Shown here in pieces: positions 9,424-18,066 of a stretch of DNA of 64,000 bases (its first letter is position 1; every line of letters starts with the position of its first letter). The translations under genes were made by a program, and so were the position numbers. The DNA is from Mycobacterium paragordonae (GTDB lineage: Bacteria; Actinomycetota; Actinomycetes; Mycobacteriales; Mycobacteriaceae): contig NZ_CP025546.1 in NCBI RefSeq assembly GCF_003614435.1, positions 5,890,001-5,954,000 on the forward strand, in the 5' to 3' direction. The notes beneath the pieces are model-generated. The model saw only the letters and a program-made list of their open reading frames with translations. It did no database searches and had not been told where the DNA came from.

Positions 9424-11052
9424 ATGCCGCAGGGTGAAAACCGGTTCTGGGACCACGAATACGATGTCGTCGTGCTCGGCAGCGGCGGCGCCGGCCTGAC
9501 CGCCGCGCTGACCGCCGCGATCGCGGGTGCCACGGTCGGCGTGTTCGAGAAATCCGAAACCATCGGCGGAACCACCGCGGTGTCCGGCGGGATCGCCTGG
9601 ATCCCGGCCCACAACCGCTCTCCCGCAGGCGAATTGACGGTCGATGACGCGTTGCAATACTTGCGCGCACAGTCTTTCGGCTCAATGGACGACACCCTGG
9701 TCGAGACATTCGTGCGGACCGGGCCGTCGATGCTCGACTTCGTCGAGAAGTACAGCGGCCTGCGCTTCGAGATCGCCGACGGGTTTCCCGACTACCAGCC
9801 CGAACTTCCGGGCGGCCAACCCGGCGGCGGCCGTTCACTGAGTGCGGCGCCGTTCGACCTGAGCCGGATCGGCGACTGGGCCACCCGCATCACCGCGTTC
9901 CCCGCCGACTGGTCCAACGTCGGGTTCGACGCCGAGACCAGAGCCCGGCTGCACGCCGACATAGCGCGTTCCGGCGACTTGTGTGTGGCGGGCACCGCGC
10001 TGATCGCCGGCCTGCTCAAGGGCTTGCTGGACGTCGGAGTGGCGCCGTGCGCCAACTCCCGGGCCACCGAACTCATCGTGGACGACGGGACCGTCACCGG
10101 CGTCCGGATCACCGGTCCCGAACAGAGTATGGACGTACGCGCACGCCGCGGGGTGATCCTGGGCACCGGCGGATTCGAGTGGGATCCATTGCTGGTCAAG
10201 GCCTTTCTGCGCGGCCCGATGCACGGTGCCGTTTCACCGCCGAACAACACCGGCGACGGGTTGCGCATGGCGATGGCGATGGGCGCCGACCTGTCCAATA
10301 TGGGCGAGGCCTGGTGGGTGCCGATCGTGCGCATCCCCGGCGACACCATCGAGGGCAGCCAGCGCAGCCGCAGTGTGCGACTGGAACGCACCCGCCCGCG
10401 CAGCATCATCGTCAACCGGGCCGGCCGGCGGTTCGTCAACGAGGCCGGCGAGTACAACTCGATGGCCGGCGCCTTCCACTACCTCGACCCCCGGGGCGGC
10501 TACGTCAACGATCGCGCGTGGATGGTTTTCGACTCGATTCACCTGCGCAGCTACGGATTTCTGGGCATCGCGCCGGGAGAACCGGTGCCGGACTGGTTCT
10601 GCGAGTCGGCCGATCTCACCGAACTGGGCGCCAAAACCGGCATCGACGCCGCCGGGCTGACCCGCACCGTCGAGCAGTGGAACCGCAACGTAGCCGCGGG
10701 CGCGGACCCGGACTTCGGGCGCGGCTCCAGCGCGTACGACGGCTACTGGGGCGACGACCGGGCCACCACCCTGGCCGGAAAGACGTTGGGGCCCATCGAT
10801 ACCGCACCCTTCTACGCGGTTCCCGTGTCCGTGGGCTCGATGGGCACCAAGGGCGGTCCCCGGACCGATCCCGACGGCCGGGTGTTGCACGTCAGCGGCC
10901 AACCGATCCCCGGCCTGTTCGCCGCCGGCAACGCGATGGGCGGGGCGACCGGTCGGGCCTACGGCGGTGCCGGTGGAACCCTGGGTCCGGCAATGGTTTT
11001 CGGTTACCGGGCCGGCTACGCCTGCGCGACCGGGGAATCCGTCAAGCCTTGA
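9424..11052 (+). CDS. FAD-binding protein, KstD-like, second copy
   Basis: A 542-residue FAD-binding 2 protein with VVLGSGGAGLTAALTAA at the N terminus, GGTTAVSGGIAWIPA, and C-terminal GLFAAGNAMGG and GRAYGGAGGTLGPA. It belongs to the same family as the gene at 3470 but is not a near-identical copy, so the pathway may use two different dehydrogenation steps. The start MPQGENRF is chosen because it follows the iclR stop by 15 nt and gives the normal FAD-fold N terminus; the longer open frame overlaps iclR. Its 3' end overlaps the convergent histidine kinase gene by 11 bp. Confidence 0.85.
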   Translation: MPQGENRFWDHEYDVVVLGSGGAGLTAALTAAIAGATVGVFEKSETIGGTTAVSGGIAWIPAHNRSPAGELTVDDALQYLRAQSFGSMDDTLVETFVRTGPSMLDFVEKYSGLRFEIADGFPDYQPELPGGQPGGGRSLSAAPFDLSRIGDWATRITAFPADWSNVGFDAETRARLHADIARSGDLCVAGTALIAGLLKGLLDVGVAPCANSRATELIVDDGTVTGVRITGPEQSMDVRARRGVILGTGGFEWDPLLVKAFLRGPMHGAVSPPNNTGDGLRMAMAMGADLSNMGEAWWVPIVRIPGDTIEGSQRSRSVRLERTRPRSIIVNRAGRRFVNEAGEYNSMAGAFHYLDPRGGYVNDRAWMVFDSIHLRSYGFLGIAPGEPVPDWFCESADLTELGAKTGIDAAGLTRTVEQWNRNVAAGADPDFGRGSSAYDGYWGDDRATTLAGKTLGPIDTAPFYAVPVSVGSMGTKGGPRTDPDGRVLHVSGQPIPGLFAAGNAMGGATGRAYGGAGGTLGPAMVFGYRAGYACATGESVKP

Positions 11053-12259
11053 GCGGCACCTCGACGCACACGTGCGTCCCGGTGGGCGCTTCGAGGAAGA
11101 CGAAGGTGCCGCCCGCGGCGTCCACCCGGGCGCGGTGCGAAGCCAGGCCGATGTGGCCCTCCCCCAGCCGCCGCGCCATCGTCTCGCCGTTGACCCCCAC
11201 ACCATCGTCGCCGACGGTCAGCACGCACATCTCGTCGGTGATCCCGAGCATCACCGAGGCGGTTTCGGCCTGGGAGTGATGCACCACGTTGGACAAGAGT
11301 TCCCGCACCACACCGAACACGATCGGGTCGATCGCGTTACGTATCGGGTAGTCGATGTCGGTGGTGACCTTGATGCCCGAGCGCCGTGCCGTGAAACCTG
11401 CGAGCTGCTCGACCGCGGCCCCCAACCCGACCTCTTCCAGCACTGCCGGGTGCAACTCGAAAGTGGCTTGCCGCAACCGTTCCGACGCGCTCTGCAGGCC
11501 GGCCAGCGCGCGGCTCACCCGCTCGTCGTCGGGGTGGTCGAGTTCCAGTTCGATGAGCTCCTGGCGCGCGGCCAGTACATCCTGCAACGGGCCGTCGTGG
11601 ATGGATTCCGAGATTCGGCGCTGCAACTCCTCCGAGGCGGTCATCGTCTGCGCCAACAACTCCTCGCGTAACGCGCTCAGGCCGGCGACCGAGTGCGCGT
11701 GGCGCTCCTCGATGCGCACCACGACCAGTGCGGTGCCGCACAGGAACGCATACAAGGCGAACCGGAAGACGGCCTCCGGCCAGCCGATCGCCCGGACCAT
11801 CACCGGATCCTCGACGACAGCAAGCGCGAACCCGACCAGGGTGAAGGCCAGCACCACCGCAGCCCGCCGGGTCGACACATCGAGGCCCACCAACACCGGC
11901 AGCAGGGTCATGATCAGCAGCGGATAAATGCCGTCGGTGGACAACATCTGGTAACCCGTCAACGCCACCACGTCAATGGCGGTGAACGCGAAGGGCTCCA
12001 GTCGACGCATCCCGACTAGGGGTCCCATGCCGACCCAGGCGCGTGACGGCGCGAACGCCAATACCAGTGAGCACAGCGCGATTCCGGCGTAGAGGGCAAT
12101 CAAGACGCTTTGCTGGGCCCACTCCGACCGCCGGGTGCCGATGAGCATGGCGGCGATCATCAGCCCGACGACCCCGACCCGCAGCACGGAGGCGATCCGG
12201 TAGGAGCGCAACCGGTGCACTCTGCGCACCCGGTCCAGTTCGACGTCACTGGTCGCCAC
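11042..12259 (-). CDS. sensor histidine kinase, NarX/DesK-like (copy 1)
   Basis: A 405-residue membrane kinase. Several hydrophobic helices fill the N-terminal half. A HisKA_3 dimerisation helix (ESIHDGPLQD, His as phosphoacceptor) and a HATPase_c domain (RELLSNVVHHS, GDDGVGVN, GEGHIGLASHR) follow. It is closely similar over its whole length to the kinase at 13029. The GTG start (VATSDVELD) is chosen because the second copy has a GTG at the homologous place (VALASDVEFE). It is divergent from the narL-like gene and is presumably one of its phosphodonors. Confidence 0.9.
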   Translation of the reverse strand: MATSDVELDRVRRVHRLRSYRIASVLRVGVVGLMIAAMLIGTRRSEWAQQSVLIALYAGIALCSLVLAFAPSRAWVGMGPLVGMRRLEPFAFTAIDVVALTGYQMLSTDGIYPLLIMTLLPVLVGLDVSTRRAAVVLAFTLVGFALAVVEDPVMVRAIGWPEAVFRFALYAFLCGTALVVVRIEERHAHSVAGLSALREELLAQTMTASEELQRRISESIHDGPLQDVLAARQELIELELDHPDDERVSRALAGLQSASERLRQATFELHPAVLEEVGLGAAVEQLAGFTARRSGIKVTTDIDYPIRNAIDPIVFGVVRELLSNVVHHSQAETASVMLGITDEMCVLTVGDDGVGVNGETMARRLGEGHIGLASHRARVDAAGGTFVFLEAPTGTHVCVEVPLKA

Positions 12260-12353
12260 AGGAACACCGTACTCATCGGAACCCGAAAAGCTGCCACGCC
12301 GCGAGGTCGGCAAAAGCAGTCGGATCTTTGCGGGCAGCCGCTACACTTTCGCC

Positions 12354-13007
12354 ATGGTCGGCGCTGCGACCCCTGAAAAGGTCCGGGTAGTAGTCGGTGA
12401 CGATCACCCGTTATTCCGCGAGGGTGTGGTTCGCGCGCTCTCCCTGAGTGGCTCGGTGAACGTGGTCGGCGAGGCCGACGACGGCTCCTCCGCGCTGGAA
12501 TTGATCAAGACGCACAAGCCCGATGTCGCCCTGCTCGACTACCGCATGCCGGGGATGGACGGCGCGCAAGTGGCGGCCGCCGTGCGCAGCTTCGACTTGC
12601 CGACCCGGGTGTTGTTGATCTCGGCGCACGATGAGGCGGCGATCGTCTACCAGGCCCTGCAGCAGGGCGCGGCCGGTTTTCTCCTCAAGGACTCGACACG
12701 CACCGAAATCGTCAAGGCCGTGCTCGATTGCGCACAGGGCCGAGATGTGGTGGCTCCGTCGCTGGTTGGCGGACTCGCCGGCGAGATCCGTCAGCGGGCC
12801 GCCCCCAGTGCTCCGGTGCTCAGCGCGCGCGAACGCGAGGTGCTCATTCGCATCGCACGCGGCCAGAGCATCCCCGCCATCGCGGCCGAACTGTATGTGG
12901 CGCCCTCGACGGTCAAAACGCATGTGCAGCGCCTGTACGAGAAGCTCGGCGTCAGCGACCGCGCCGCCGCGGTCGCCGAGGCAATGCGCCAGAAGCTGCT
13001 CGACTGA
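12354..13007 (+). CDS. narL: NarL/LuxR-type response regulator
   Basis: A 217-residue regulator with a receiver domain (acidic pair GDDHP, phosphoacceptor Asp in ALLDYRMPG, Lys in LLKDSTR) and a C-terminal LuxR helix-turn-helix (LSAREREVLIRIARG, VAPSTVKTHVQRLYEKLG). The position next to a kinase and near an MFS gene resembles the M. tuberculosis narL (Rv0844c)/Rv0845 locus as I recall it, hence the symbol. It lies between two paralogous kinases transcribed the other way, so the two sensors may share one regulator. Confidence 0.85.
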   Translation: MVGAATPEKVRVVVGDDHPLFREGVVRALSLSGSVNVVGEADDGSSALELIKTHKPDVALLDYRMPGMDGAQVAAAVRSFDLPTRVLLISAHDEAAIVYQALQQGAAGFLLKDSTRTEIVKAVLDCAQGRDVVAPSLVGGLAGEIRQRAAPSAPVLSAREREVLIRIARGQSIPAIAAELYVAPSTVKTHVQRLYEKLGVSDRAAAVAEAMRQKLLD

Positions 13008-13028
13008 ACCCCGCTGCGCGCGGCGCAG

Positions 13029-14243
13029 TCAGTTCTTCAGCGGCACCTGTACGCACACGCGGGTGCCGTTGGCCGCTTCAAGGAAGACGAAGGCGCCGCC
13101 GGCCGCTTCGACGCGGGCCCGGTGCGACGCCAGACCGATGTGGCCCTCGCCCAGCCGGCGCGCCATGGTGTCGCTGTTGACCCCCACCCCGTCGTCGGCC
13201 ACGTTCAACACGCACATGTCGTCGGTGATACCGAGCGTCACCCAGGCGTTGGTAGCCCGGGCGTGCCGCACCACGTTCGACAGCAATTCCCGCGCCACCC
13301 CGAAGACGATCGGGTCGACGGCGTTGCGGATCGGGTAATCGATGTCGGTGGTCACCTCGATACCCGAGCGCTTGGCGGTGAACCCGGCCAGTTGCTCGAC
13401 CGCCGCGCCCAGCCCCACCTGCTCGAGGACGGCCGGGTGTAGCTCGAATGTGGCCTGCCGCAAGCGGTCCGACGCGCTCTGCAATCCGGTCAGCGCCCGC
13501 GTGACCCGGTCGTCGTCGGGGTCCTCGAGTTGCAGTTCGATGAGCTCCTGACGGGCCACCAGTACGTCCTGCAGCGGCCCGTCGTGGATCGACTCCGAAA
13601 TCCGGCGCTGCAGCACTTCCGAGGCGGTCATGGTCTGCGCCAACAACTCTTCGCGCAACGCGCTCAGGCCGGCGATCGAGCGGGCATGCCGCTCCTCGAT
13701 GCGCACCGCCACCAAAGCGGCCACACACATGAACGCGTAGAGCCCGAAAAGGAACGCGGTGTCGGGCCACCCGATGGCCCGCTTCTGCAGGTGGTCCTGA
13801 ATCCCGGCGAGCGCGAACCCGACCACGGTGAAGGACAGGATCACCGCCGCCCGCCGGGTCGACATGTCCACACCTACCAGCACCGGCAGCAGGATCATGA
13901 TCAGCAGCGGGTAGATCCCGTCACTGGATATCAGCTGCAGGGCCGTCAACACGATGACGTCGATGGCTGTGAATGCGAAGGGTTCCATTCGACCGACGCC
14001 GAACCGGGCGATACCGAGCCGGTCGAACCGCGTGAACGCCAGCACCAGGGCAGACACCGTGGCAAATCCGTACAGGCTCACCAGGGCGATCTGGCTACCC
14101 CATTCGTACCGGGGCGCGGCCACCACCATGGCGCCGATCACGAAGGCCAGCACGCCGATCCGCAGGACGGCGACGACCCGGTAGGAGCGCAGTTGGTGAT
14201 TTCTGCGCACCCGCTCGAATTCCACGTCGCTGGCCAATGCCAC
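13029..14243 (-). CDS. sensor histidine kinase, NarX/DesK-like (copy 2)
   Basis: A 404-residue paralogue of the kinase at 11042, with the same order of multi-helix membrane domain, HisKA_3 helix (ESIHDGPLQDVL) and HATPase_c domain (RELLSNVVRHA, ADDGVGVN, GEGHIGLASHR). It starts with GTG after an AAGG-like ribosome site. The stop lies 21 nt from the stop of the convergent narL-like gene. The sequences diverge most in the membrane/sensor part, which suggests different signals. A local duplication is the simplest origin. Confidence 0.9.
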   Translation of the reverse strand: MALASDVEFERVRRNHQLRSYRVVAVLRIGVLAFVIGAMVVAAPRYEWGSQIALVSLYGFATVSALVLAFTRFDRLGIARFGVGRMEPFAFTAIDVIVLTALQLISSDGIYPLLIMILLPVLVGVDMSTRRAAVILSFTVVGFALAGIQDHLQKRAIGWPDTAFLFGLYAFMCVAALVAVRIEERHARSIAGLSALREELLAQTMTASEVLQRRISESIHDGPLQDVLVARQELIELQLEDPDDDRVTRALTGLQSASDRLRQATFELHPAVLEQVGLGAAVEQLAGFTAKRSGIEVTTDIDYPIRNAVDPIVFGVARELLSNVVRHARATNAWVTLGITDDMCVLNVADDGVGVNSDTMARRLGEGHIGLASHRARVEAAGGAFVFLEAANGTRVCVQVPLKN

Positions 14244-14332
14244 CGAAACACCTTACTCAGCGTGCGTTCACGCTGGAAACCGAACGCGCCGGCCGAATAT
14301 CCGCGCTCCGATTCTAATTGCTGCTCAACGAT

Positions 14333-15724
14333 TTAGGCGACGTGCCGGGCGGGCCTGGGGGCCGATTTGCGCAAAGTCCGGGCCAGCGGCAGGCACAGCG
14401 CGGCGCCGAGCACTCCGGCCGACACCGTGACAATCGCGACCAGTTGGTGACCACCGTGAATCAGGCTGTAGGAGGCCAGGATCGGGGCGATCACCGAGGC
14501 CACCGCCACCGACATCGACCAGATCCCGTGGTAGCGGCCGCCGGTGGCCACCGGTGCGATGCGGTGCACGACGCCGGCCGCGATGACGAACCAGGCCACC
14601 TCGCCCGGCGTCGACAAGGCGGTGGCCAGGCTGAAGTCGAGGGTGGTGTGCGCCAGCGCGGCCCATCCCATGCTCACCGTCGTCCAGTGGCCGGCGAAGG
14701 CCAGGATGTCGAGCCGGGGGTGGAACCGGGCCGCCACCTTCCGGCCGACCCACGGGGTGATCACCGGGGTCAGGGCGAGCCCCGCCAGCGCGTTCGCCAG
14801 TTGAGCCCAGCCGAACTGGCCGGCGCCCAGTCCGCGGTCGGCCATCAGCATGGGGATGGCGGCGTACAGACCGCGGACCGCGATCAGCGTGGCCAGGCTC
14901 GAGGCGAACAGCAGCGTGAGGCGGCGGTCAGCGAATGCGCTGCGGTAGCTGATGTTTCGGGCCTTCGGTCCGGCCGCCGCCGGTCGGCGCCGGTGTCCGG
15001 GGATGCAGCAGCCCGCGACAACGGCGAACGTCAGGCAGCCCGCGGCATTGATCCAGAACAGCACCGGCACACCGACCGCGCCGACCAGCATCCCGCCGAT
15101 CCCGCCGGTGATGGCCCGCCCGATGCTCACGACCCAGCCGAAGCGAAAGGCGTCGAGTCTGGCCCGGCGTTCCGGGTCCGGAACCAGGTCGGTGATCGCG
15201 GCACCCAGCACCGGCCGCGGCGCGTCGTACACGATGCCGGTGATGACCGCGCCGAAGAAGAGGGCAGGCACGCTGCACGCCTGCGCCATCAGCACCAGCA
15301 CCGCGGTGGCCACCAGCATGGTGGACACCAACGTCAGTCGGGCCCCGATCCGGTCCGCCAGCCATCCGCACAGCAATTGGCCGACCGCCCAGCCCACCCC
15401 GAACGCGGCCAGGACCGCGCCCACCGCGTCCGCGGCATGATGGCGCCCGGCCACGTGGTAGGCCAGGAACGGATAGGCGAAGCCCGCGCCGCGCACCACG
15501 AAGTTGCCGCCCAGCAGCAACCAGATGGCCGCTGGATAACCGGCCCGCGCGTCGTCGCCGCCCACCGTGGTCCGGTGCCGCAACAACCGGGTGCTGCGCA
15601 GTGCCCTTGTGGCGCGGGACTTTCCGGTTGGGGGCAGGCCGCCGGTGGCACACACTGCTCGGCGGTACGCGACGGGCTCGTCGAGAGTCTGAACGTTGGC
15701 TGCGTGTGGCGCCGCTGTGGTCAC
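14333..15724 (-). CDS. MFS transporter
   Basis: A 12-helix-type major facilitator protein of about 463 residues. A cytosolic N-terminal tail of about 65 residues precedes the first membrane helix (AAIWLLLGGNFVVRGAGF), and the loop 2-3 motif GWLADRIGARLT is a typical MFS A-motif. The substrate cannot be read from the sequence. The GTG at 15724 is favoured because a TAACGT -10-like hexamer lies just upstream (possible leaderless start); an ATG at 15835 would add 37 residues of non-family sequence. By position it corresponds to M. tuberculosis Rv0842 as I recall it. Confidence 0.75.
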   Translation of the reverse strand: MTTAAPHAANVQTLDEPVAYRRAVCATGGLPPTGKSRATRALRSTRLLRHRTTVGGDDARAGYPAAIWLLLGGNFVVRGAGFAYPFLAYHVAGRHHAADAVGAVLAAFGVGWAVGQLLCGWLADRIGARLTLVSTMLVATAVLVLMAQACSVPALFFGAVITGIVYDAPRPVLGAAITDLVPDPERRARLDAFRFGWVVSIGRAITGGIGGMLVGAVGVPVLFWINAAGCLTFAVVAGCCIPGHRRRPAAAGPKARNISYRSAFADRRLTLLFASSLATLIAVRGLYAAIPMLMADRGLGAGQFGWAQLANALAGLALTPVITPWVGRKVAARFHPRLDILAFAGHWTTVSMGWAALAHTTLDFSLATALSTPGEVAWFVIAAGVVHRIAPVATGGRYHGIWSMSVAVASVIAPILASYSLIHGGHQLVAIVTVSAGVLGAALCLPLARTLRKSAPRPARHVA

Positions 15725-15886
15725 CCTCCGAACGTTAGGGACGATCACGGTTGGATAACTCCACCGATCGGGCGCAACGGTGGCGGACGTTGGTCGGCCG
15801 ATCGGGGGACACGCGCCTGTCGGCTGAGCGGTCACTGCCGGGGTTGAATCGCGCCGTCCTCTGATCGTCGGATTGGCTGTCCCTGG

Positions 15887-16759
15887 TCAGTCCGGGCGGG
15901 GCGACAGCAGTCGCTCGGCAGCCGTGTAGGGATCGTCGCGTCCGTCGACCACCGCCTCGGCGAGCAGATCCAGATCCGTCCGGGTCCGCAGCAGCGTCTG
16001 CGCCAGCGAAAGGATCTGCGCCCGGGCGCGAGCCAGCCGCCGGGCCCGGTTGTCGGAGCGGTGGTGGGCGTCGATGGCGGCCACCAGATCGTCGAGTCCG
16101 TCGCCGCGGGCCGCGATCAGGCTGACGATCGGTGCGCTGGTCTCGGCCCGCAGATCGCGGACGGTCTGCTCGGCGCCGTCGCGGTCGGCTTTGTTGACGG
16201 CCACGATGTCGGCGACTTCCAGCAGACCCGCCTTGGCGGCCTGCACCGCGTCACCCGCTCCGGGATTCAGGATGACGACGGTGGGGTCGGCGACGGCGGC
16301 GATCTCGATCTCGGACTGGCCCACTCCGACGGTCTCCAGCAGGACGATGTCGTAACCGATGGCCCCCAGTAGCCTTATCGCGCCGGGGACGGCGGCGGCG
16401 AGGCCGCCGAGATGGCCCCGGCTTGCCACCGAGCGGATGAGCACGTCGGAGTCGTTGATGTGGGCGGTCATTCGGATGCGGTCGCCCAGCAGCGCGCCGC
16501 CGCTGAACGGCGACGACGGATCCACGGCCAGGACGGCGACCCGCTGATCGTGTTCGCGGTAGGCGCCGACGAGGGCACCGATCGTCGTCGACTTGCCGGC
16601 GCCCGGGGGGCCGGTGATGCCGATCACGCGGACCGGTTCGGCCGGGCCGATTGCGGTCAGCACCTCGTCCCGGCGTTCACCCTCCACCAGGCTGAGCAGC
16701 CGGCCGGCAGCACGCGGAGAACCGTTGCGCGCCTTGGTGATCAGATCAGGGACGTCCAT
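15887..16759 (-). CDS. meaB: MeaB/ArgK-type GTPase, acyl-CoA mutase chaperone
   Basis: A 290-residue G3E-family GTPase with the P-loop GPPGAGKS (residues 51-58), AVDPSSPFSGGALLGDRIRM (split: AVDPSSPFSG, LLGDRIRM), ETVGVGQSE (switch region) and NKAD for guanine recognition. MeaB proteins gate B12 loading and protect B12-dependent acyl-CoA mutases. The start MDVPDLI removes a non-conserved extension. No mutase is adjacent; the only mutase pair in the window is at 28110-30113. The meaB promoter carries the same GAGAA-N5-TTCTC palindrome as the acyl-CoA block, which links them. Confidence 0.88.
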   Translation of the reverse strand: MDVPDLITKARNGSPRAAGRLLSLVEGERRDEVLTAIGPAEPVRVIGITGPPGAGKSTTIGALVGAYREHDQRVAVLAVDPSSPFSGGALLGDRIRMTAHINDSDVLIRSVASRGHLGGLAAAVPGAIRLLGAIGYDIVLLETVGVGQSEIEIAAVADPTVVILNPGAGDAVQAAKAGLLEVADIVAVNKADRDGAEQTVRDLRAETSAPIVSLIAARGDGLDDLVAAIDAHHRSDNRARRLARARAQILSLAQTLLRTRTDLDLLAEAVVDGRDDPYTAAERLLSPRPD

Positions 16760-16832
16760 GATGGCGTTACGGCGCGAGGGCCGTCGCAATCACGGCTTCA
16801 GGCACAGGTCTCCTCCGGAGCACAAGTCGATG

Positions 16833-16847
16833 AGAACATCATTCTCT
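16833..16847. promoter_or_regulatory. GAGAA-N5-TTCTC palindrome upstream of meaB
   Basis: GAGAACATCATTCTC is an inverted repeat with 5-bp arms, 74 bp upstream of the meaB start. The same arms and spacing occur in the divergent promoter at 24530-24544. A second small repeat, CTCTC-ATCAA-GAGAG, overlaps its right side. It is read as a shared repressor site, probably of the TetR type. This is an inference; no cognate regulator is adjacent. Confidence 0.5.
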
Positions 16848-17048
16848 CATCAAGAGAGTAGGAGTTGCAACGCTGGACGCGACGGAGCGTTCCCGAACGA
16901 TTTTGTGCCGTTGCTGTTTCCAACCTCATCAGTCGCAAAGTGGGCTTATGCGATTCGTAAGGCATTTCTCCCTGAGTAGGGAACAACGCTAAATCTGCTT
17001 TAGGCGTAATGGCACCGCAGCAAATTCCAGAACACTGCTGCCTGCGGC

Positions 17049-17285
17049 TCAGAAACCGTTCAGGCCAGACCCACTGCCCTTGAATGCCACCACAACGTCA
17101 TTGAGGCTCACCGTCGGTGCGACGCCCAGTCCACCCGGCACGCAATTAGTCATATCGACACAGTTCATGGCCATTGAACCAACAGCGTCGGAAGGGTCGG
17201 CGGACGGGTCGGCCATCGCGGGCGCCGCCGCCCCGACACCGGCCGCGAGCACGACAGCCGCGCTGAACAGTAATTTTGTGATCAT
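17049..17285 (-). CDS. small secreted protein, hypothetical
   Basis: A 78-residue protein with a clear Sec signal peptide: positively charged start MITK, hydrophobic core LLFSAAVVLAAGVGAAAP, and a likely cleavage after AMA. The mature part of about 50 residues has two cysteines (NCVDMTNC) that could form a disulphide. It is probably exported. No function is recognised. It lies between meaB and another small exported protein, both on the minus strand. Confidence 0.7.
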   Translation of the reverse strand: MITKLLFSAAVVLAAGVGAAAPAMADPSADPSDAVGSMAMNCVDMTNCVPGGLGVAPTVSLNDVVVAFKGSGSGLNGF

Positions 17286-17353
17286 TGATGCTCCTTGAGA
17301 GGTTGACAGGATAATACGCTGTTTTGGGAATTGGCCGGCGACGGTCGCTGCAG

Positions 17354-17746
17354 CTAGAGCGAATCGAGCGTCTGCTCCAAGCCAGGTGGTCCGTAGTAGT
17401 GGACCGCGATGTGAATGAAGTTGACCGCCTGCTGCACGGTGAAGTTCACACTCGCGTTGTCTCTGATCAGCCCGTTGGCCTTGGTTGTGATCCCCTTCGA
17501 TGTCGGATGCCGCGCCAGGTAGTCAGCTACGCCGTGACCGACTCTGATCGCGGCCGCAGGGTCCGAGTAGGGGATCCCATAGCGGTCCAGAGCCTCGAGG
17601 AATTTCTGATCGCAGAATGCGGGGTCGTAGCCGGCGTCTTCGCAGGCGGTCACCGCTTTTGCCAACGGCACCACCGACGATGGCAACCCGACGAGTGTGG
17701 CCAATGCCACGAATACAGCAAACAGCGTCTTGGTGCCGGTCCTCAT
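17354..17746 (-). CDS. DUF732 domain secreted protein
   Basis: A 130-residue exported protein. The N-terminal signal peptide (MRTGTKTLFAVFVALATL) is followed by a DUF732-like domain with paired cysteines (ACEDAGY, AFCDQKFL) and IPYSDPAAAIRVGHGVADYL, typical of a mycobacterial family of small secreted proteins of unknown role. The start MRTGTK is chosen because it gives a proper signal peptide; the open frame continues upstream without resemblance. Confidence 0.82.
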   Translation of the reverse strand: MRTGTKTLFAVFVALATLVGLPSSVVPLAKAVTACEDAGYDPAFCDQKFLEALDRYGIPYSDPAAAIRVGHGVADYLARHPTSKGITTKANGLIRDNASVNFTVQQAVNFIHIAVHYYGPPGLEQTLDSL

Positions 17747-17984
17747 ACGTCCGCGCCTACATCGCTGCTCATACGCTGCACTCCCATTGCCCGGCCACTG
17801 TCTGGCGACTGCTATCCGAATCGAGCCTAGGTTTCGGCAGGCGGGCCGACGAGGGTCTTTTGGCCCACGCTTCGGCGGCGAGATCACGTCAAATCGGGCC
17901 GCTATCCGCGTGGGCGCCAGGGTCGCGAGACAGGGATGCGCCGAACGCTCGCTTACACTGCCGCAACAGGCCCCGAGCTTGGCT

Positions 17985-18041
17985 AGGCGCCCCGGGTTCG
18001 ACCAGGCGCCCCGGGTTCGACCAGGCGCCCCGGGTTCCATC
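17985..18041. repeat. three tandem 19-bp repeats upstream of pip-like gene
   Basis: Three head-to-tail copies of a 19-bp unit (AGGCGCCCCGGGTTCGACC, the last copy degenerate at its 3' end) end 25 bp before the start at 18067. Each unit contains the GC-rich part-palindrome GGCGCCCCGGG. The 320-bp gap between 17746 and 18067 is otherwise only a divergent promoter region. Repeat number could vary between strains and affect expression. Confidence 0.8.
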
Positions 18042-18066
18042 AGGCGATAGTGAGGCACAACCGGCG

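Noticed and set aside
14318..15847. A 509-codon plus-strand frame opposite the MFS gene.
   Set aside because: It is a shadow of a GC-rich coding strand. The opposite strand has membrane helices and an MFS motif.
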